From: Enterobacter sp. RHBSTW-00175
GTDB taxonomy: Bacteria > Pseudomonadota > Gammaproteobacteria > Enterobacterales > Enterobacteriaceae
Assembly (NCBI RefSeq): GCF_013927005.1
Contig: NZ_CP055930.1
Location: 1-64,000 of the forward strand
DNA: 64,000 nucleotides
Direction: 5' to 3'
How positions within the stretch are numbered: position 1 is the stretch's first letter; each line of letters opens with the position of its first letter. Positions 61,787-64,000 of this stretch are shown one piece after another. Below the pieces are notes generated by a model. The model did not search any database, was not told where the DNA came from, and was given only the letters and a program-made list of their open reading frames with translations. Position numbers and translations under genes: made by a program.

Positions 61787-62959
61787 ATGATAACTCATGA
61801 CATTAATACATTTAGCAATATATTAGTTAATCTAAGAGATTTACGCGGTGAATTACGTAACTCCTCTCGTGAAATAGAAGAGCATCGCAGGATACCACTC
61901 AATATTATTGAAAGACTACGTGGCATTGGGATATTTGGAATGTGTTTCCCGCAATCATGGGGCGGTGCCGGACTGACGTCGATTGAGCAAATCCTTGTGC
62001 TGGAAGAACTCGCCCAGGGCGATACGGCTACCGCCTGGTGCGCCATGATCGGTTGTGACTCAGGTATTTATTCAGGTTTCTTGGAAGAAAAAAGCGCCAA
62101 AGAGATCTTTCCACACGCCAATCTGGCCGTGGCGGGTTGGATACACCCGCAGGGAAAAGCCGAGATAGTTGATGGCGGCTACATCGTCACTGGCAAATGG
62201 CGTTTTGCCAGCGGATCGCCTCATGGCGATGTCATCTCGGCAGGTTGCTTCCTCTACCGTAACGGCAATCTTGTACTGGATGACAACGGCAAGCCCCTTT
62301 GGCGAGTCATGCTGGCGCGTCCTGCCGACTTCCTTTTTTCCGATACCTGGTTCACCACCGGCCTGCGGGGAAGCGGCAGTCAGGACTACTCCACGCAAGG
62401 ATTGTTCATTCCCGAACAGCACGCGTTCAATTTCTCGGCACCAAAACGCCAAGGGCCACTGCACAAAACGCCGGATGCAATTTTACGCAAAATGTCCGGT
62501 ATCCCGCTGGGGCTTGCGAGAGCCTGTCTGGACTATATCTACGACGTCGCCGACGACCGCACAGACAGAATCAATGATGTGAAATGGCGAAACTCAAAGC
62601 GCGTCCAGACGGCGGTGGCTAACGCAGAGAATCAGTTATTTATCACCAGAAACGCGGTGCTCACCAGCGTAAGTACATTATGGCAGGCGCTCGAAGCCGA
62701 TGCCGCTCATGACGATATTACTCATTGGCGCGTGCAGTCAGCTCTGAGTCGAAGAAATGCCTTTCAAACCGCGCGAACCATCGTTTCAAGCTTGTATGAC
62801 CTACAGGGCGGCGGTTCTATCTACACCCATGAAACACCTTTTGACCGCGCATTACGTGATATCAACACCATTTGCCAGCACGCTGTCGCGCAGGAAAAAG
62901 TCCTGCAGGTGTGCGGCGATATTCTCCTTGGTGGCAAAGTCGAAGATTACTTTATATAA
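61787..62959 (+). CDS. Acyl-CoA dehydrogenase-fold flavoprotein (group D monooxygenase-like)
   Basis: A 390-residue protein with the acyl-CoA dehydrogenase fold: helical N-domain with GMCFPQSWGGAGLTSIEQIL, beta-domain with VTGKWRFASGSPHGDVI and TTGLRGSGSQDYSTQGLFIP, and C-terminal helices. The pattern fits the flavin-dependent monooxygenases (HsaA, DszC, HpaH class) better than fatty acid enzymes, as it is a stand-alone gene among tailoring enzymes. A GAGGTG ribosome binding site precedes the ATG. A separate flavin reductase would then be needed; none is visible. Confidence 0.75.
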   Translation: MITHDINTFSNILVNLRDLRGELRNSSREIEEHRRIPLNIIERLRGIGIFGMCFPQSWGGAGLTSIEQILVLEELAQGDTATAWCAMIGCDSGIYSGFLEEKSAKEIFPHANLAVAGWIHPQGKAEIVDGGYIVTGKWRFASGSPHGDVISAGCFLYRNGNLVLDDNGKPLWRVMLARPADFLFSDTWFTTGLRGSGSQDYSTQGLFIPEQHAFNFSAPKRQGPLHKTPDAILRKMSGIPLGLARACLDYIYDVADDRTDRINDVKWRNSKRVQTAVANAENQLFITRNAVLTSVSTLWQALEADAAHDDITHWRVQSALSRRNAFQTARTIVSSLYDLQGGGSIYTHETPFDRALRDINTICQHAVAQEKVLQVCGDILLGGKVEDYFI

Positions 62960-62971
62960 GGAAGAGAACCG

Positions 62972-63730
62972 ATGAGTGGTATTTTTTCGCAAAAGAAAAT
63001 TCTTGTAACCGGCGCAGGCAGTGGACTTGGCAGAGAAATAGCCTTGGCATTTTCACGGCTTGGCGGAACCGTTATTCTTGCAGGTCGAAATACGCAGAAA
63101 CTCGAAGAAACGGCGCAAGCGATCTCCGAGACCCCTGGCAAATCATGGGTTATTCCTTTCGACGCAAATAATAATCAATCAATAGATAACCTGTTTGATG
63201 AAATAAAACATAAAGTCGGCACTCTTGATATTGCCGTTAATAACGCCGGAGTATTTTCTTTTGGTTTTGTCGATGAAGCCTCCAATGAAGACTTTAATCA
63301 CGTATTCACTACTAATGTCATTGGTTTGTTTGAAAGTCTGAAGCGCGAACTTCAGTCGATGAAAGAAAACCGGGCCGGGACTATCGTTAATATTTCATCC
63401 AATATGTCTATCGGGCTGAATATTCCGGGCACGGCGGCCTACACCGCTTCAAAGGCTGCCGTCGATGCATTGACCCGCGTCTCGGCAAAAGAGGCTATCA
63501 CGCACGGCGTGCGGGTTTTCTCAATAAACCCTGGCCCATTGGCCACCGAAATGACACAACTTCCCGGCGAATCGGCGGCAGACCGTGACAAAAGATGGCG
63601 CGATTTAATCCCCATTGGGCGTATTGGTGATGTTAAAGAGATCGCTGAAGCCATTATTTGGTCCTGCTCAGGCCAGTCTGACTACTTAGTGGGTTCACGA
63701 ATAGTTATCGATGGTGGCCATTCTCTTTAA
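62972..63730 (+). CDS. Short-chain dehydrogenase/reductase
   Basis: A 252-residue classical SDR with the cofactor motif VTGAGSGLGREIA (residues 12-24), NNAG, the catalytic Ser (ISSN) and YTASK, and the PG motif. It is 12 bp after the acyl-CoA-dehydrogenase-like gene, with AAGGAAGAG upstream. It likely reduces a keto group or oxidises an alcohol of the pathway intermediate. Confidence 0.87.
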   Translation: MSGIFSQKKILVTGAGSGLGREIALAFSRLGGTVILAGRNTQKLEETAQAISETPGKSWVIPFDANNNQSIDNLFDEIKHKVGTLDIAVNNAGVFSFGFVDEASNEDFNHVFTTNVIGLFESLKRELQSMKENRAGTIVNISSNMSIGLNIPGTAAYTASKAAVDALTRVSAKEAITHGVRVFSINPGPLATEMTQLPGESAADRDKRWRDLIPIGRIGDVKEIAEAIIWSCSGQSDYLVGSRIVIDGGHSL

Positions 63731-63754
63731 ATTATTATTCCCGAGGTATAAATC

Positions 63755-64000
63755 ATGCAGCCATTTATTATTCGAGACAATGAAGGCATTCCGCTCTGGT
63801 TAAATAACAACACCTATACTATAAAGCTGGATAAAGAAAACACCGGGGGAAACATCTCTATTATCCAGGGATTTGTGGGTCCAGGCGGGGGTCCGATTTG
63901 GCATCTTCATGAAGACGCTGATGAGATTTTTTATGTACTAGATGGACAATTAACAGTAAGAGCCGGAGAAAATATTTTTCATGCCAATCCAGGCGATTTT
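63755..64000 (+). CDS. Cupin domain protein, partial (cut by window end)
   Basis: The first 82 residues of a small cupin, starting MQPFIIRDNEGIPLW after CCGAGGTATAA. The first cupin motif is clear: GGGPIWHLHEDADEIFYVLDG, with H-x-H and E metal ligands (the two His about residues 52 and 54). The rest is outside. Cupins in such clusters act as small dioxygenases, cyclases or isomerases. It is 24 bp after the SDR, in the same operon. Confidence 0.8.
   Translation, partial: MQPFIIRDNEGIPLWLNNNTYTIKLDKENTGGNISIIQGFVGPGGGPIWHLHEDADEIFYVLDGQLTVRAGENIFHANPGDF

Noticed and set aside
53323..64000. Yersiniabactin high-pathogenicity island
   Set aside because: The integrase and att core are HPI-like, but none of the ybt/irp genes is present in the visible 10 kb.

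Overview
The window is a chromosomal segment of a motile member of the Enterobacteriaceae. The backbone follows the gene order of Escherichia coli K-12 from the glyW-cysT-leuZ tRNA cluster and pgsA-uvrC-uvrY through sdiA, the cystine transport genes, the fli flagellar regions and rcsA-dsrA to dcm-vsr and the asn tRNA next to mtfA. Protein divergence from E. coli, a short flagellin, an inserted fumarate-reduction locus and the lack of yedE/yedF between yedD and fliE fit an Enterobacter, Lelliottia or Leclercia type organism better than E. coli or Salmonella. The genus is an inference.

Layout. (1) 1-9.2 kb: three tRNA genes (one cut by the window edge), pgsA, uvrC-uvrY, yecF, sdiA, the cystine/D-cysteine genes tcyN-tcyL-dcyD-tcyJ, then fliZ. 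(2) 9.2-13.9 kb: fliA and fliC face away from fliD-fliS-fliT, with clear sigma-28 promoters for fliC and fliD. (3) 13.9-18.2 kb: amyA, the lipoprotein gene yedD, then an AT-rich insert with an EpsG/Wzy-like membrane protein. (4) 18.2-29.4 kb: fliE facing away from the long fliFGHIJK and fliLMNOPQR operons (basal body, switch, export apparatus). (5) 29.4-39.1 kb: rcsA, dsrB, yodD, the small RNA DsrA, mpgP, the diguanylate cyclase dgcQ, yodC, yedI, yedA, vsr-dcm, yedJ, yedR. (6) 39.1-52 kb: an OmpS1-type porin with an altered constriction zone, a shortened MurQ paralogue, a DcuSR-like two-component system, a cytoplasmic ApbE, a 925-residue soluble fumarate reductase (OYE, FMN_bind and FAD domains), a dicarboxylate antiporter and a class I fumarase, with a perfect FNR box in the frd/antiporter intergenic region. 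(7) 52.3-64 kb: mtfA, tRNA-Asn, and the start of a genomic island. The island carries a P4/HPI-type integrase, a LysR regulator, a quinone-oxidoreductase-like protein, an MFS gene split by IS1, a two-part GNAT protein, a VAO-type flavoprotein, an acyl-CoA-dehydrogenase-fold flavoprotein, an SDR and a cupin that runs off the window.

How the genes work together. The fli genes form most of a flagellum and its regulon (sigma-28 FliA, FliZ, filament, cap, chaperones, basal body, export gate). The 41-52 kb genes read as a self-contained anaerobic module: an extracellular C4-dicarboxylate or citrate is sensed by DcuSR-like proteins, taken up in exchange for succinate, interconverted through malate/fumarate by the fumarase, and fumarate is reduced by a flavinylated soluble reductase matured by ApbE. 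The island at the asn tRNA looks like a set of oxidative tailoring enzymes with its own regulator and exporter, and so a candidate small-molecule pathway. Its core synthase, if any, lies beyond position 64000, and the exporter has been broken by a very clean IS1 insertion.
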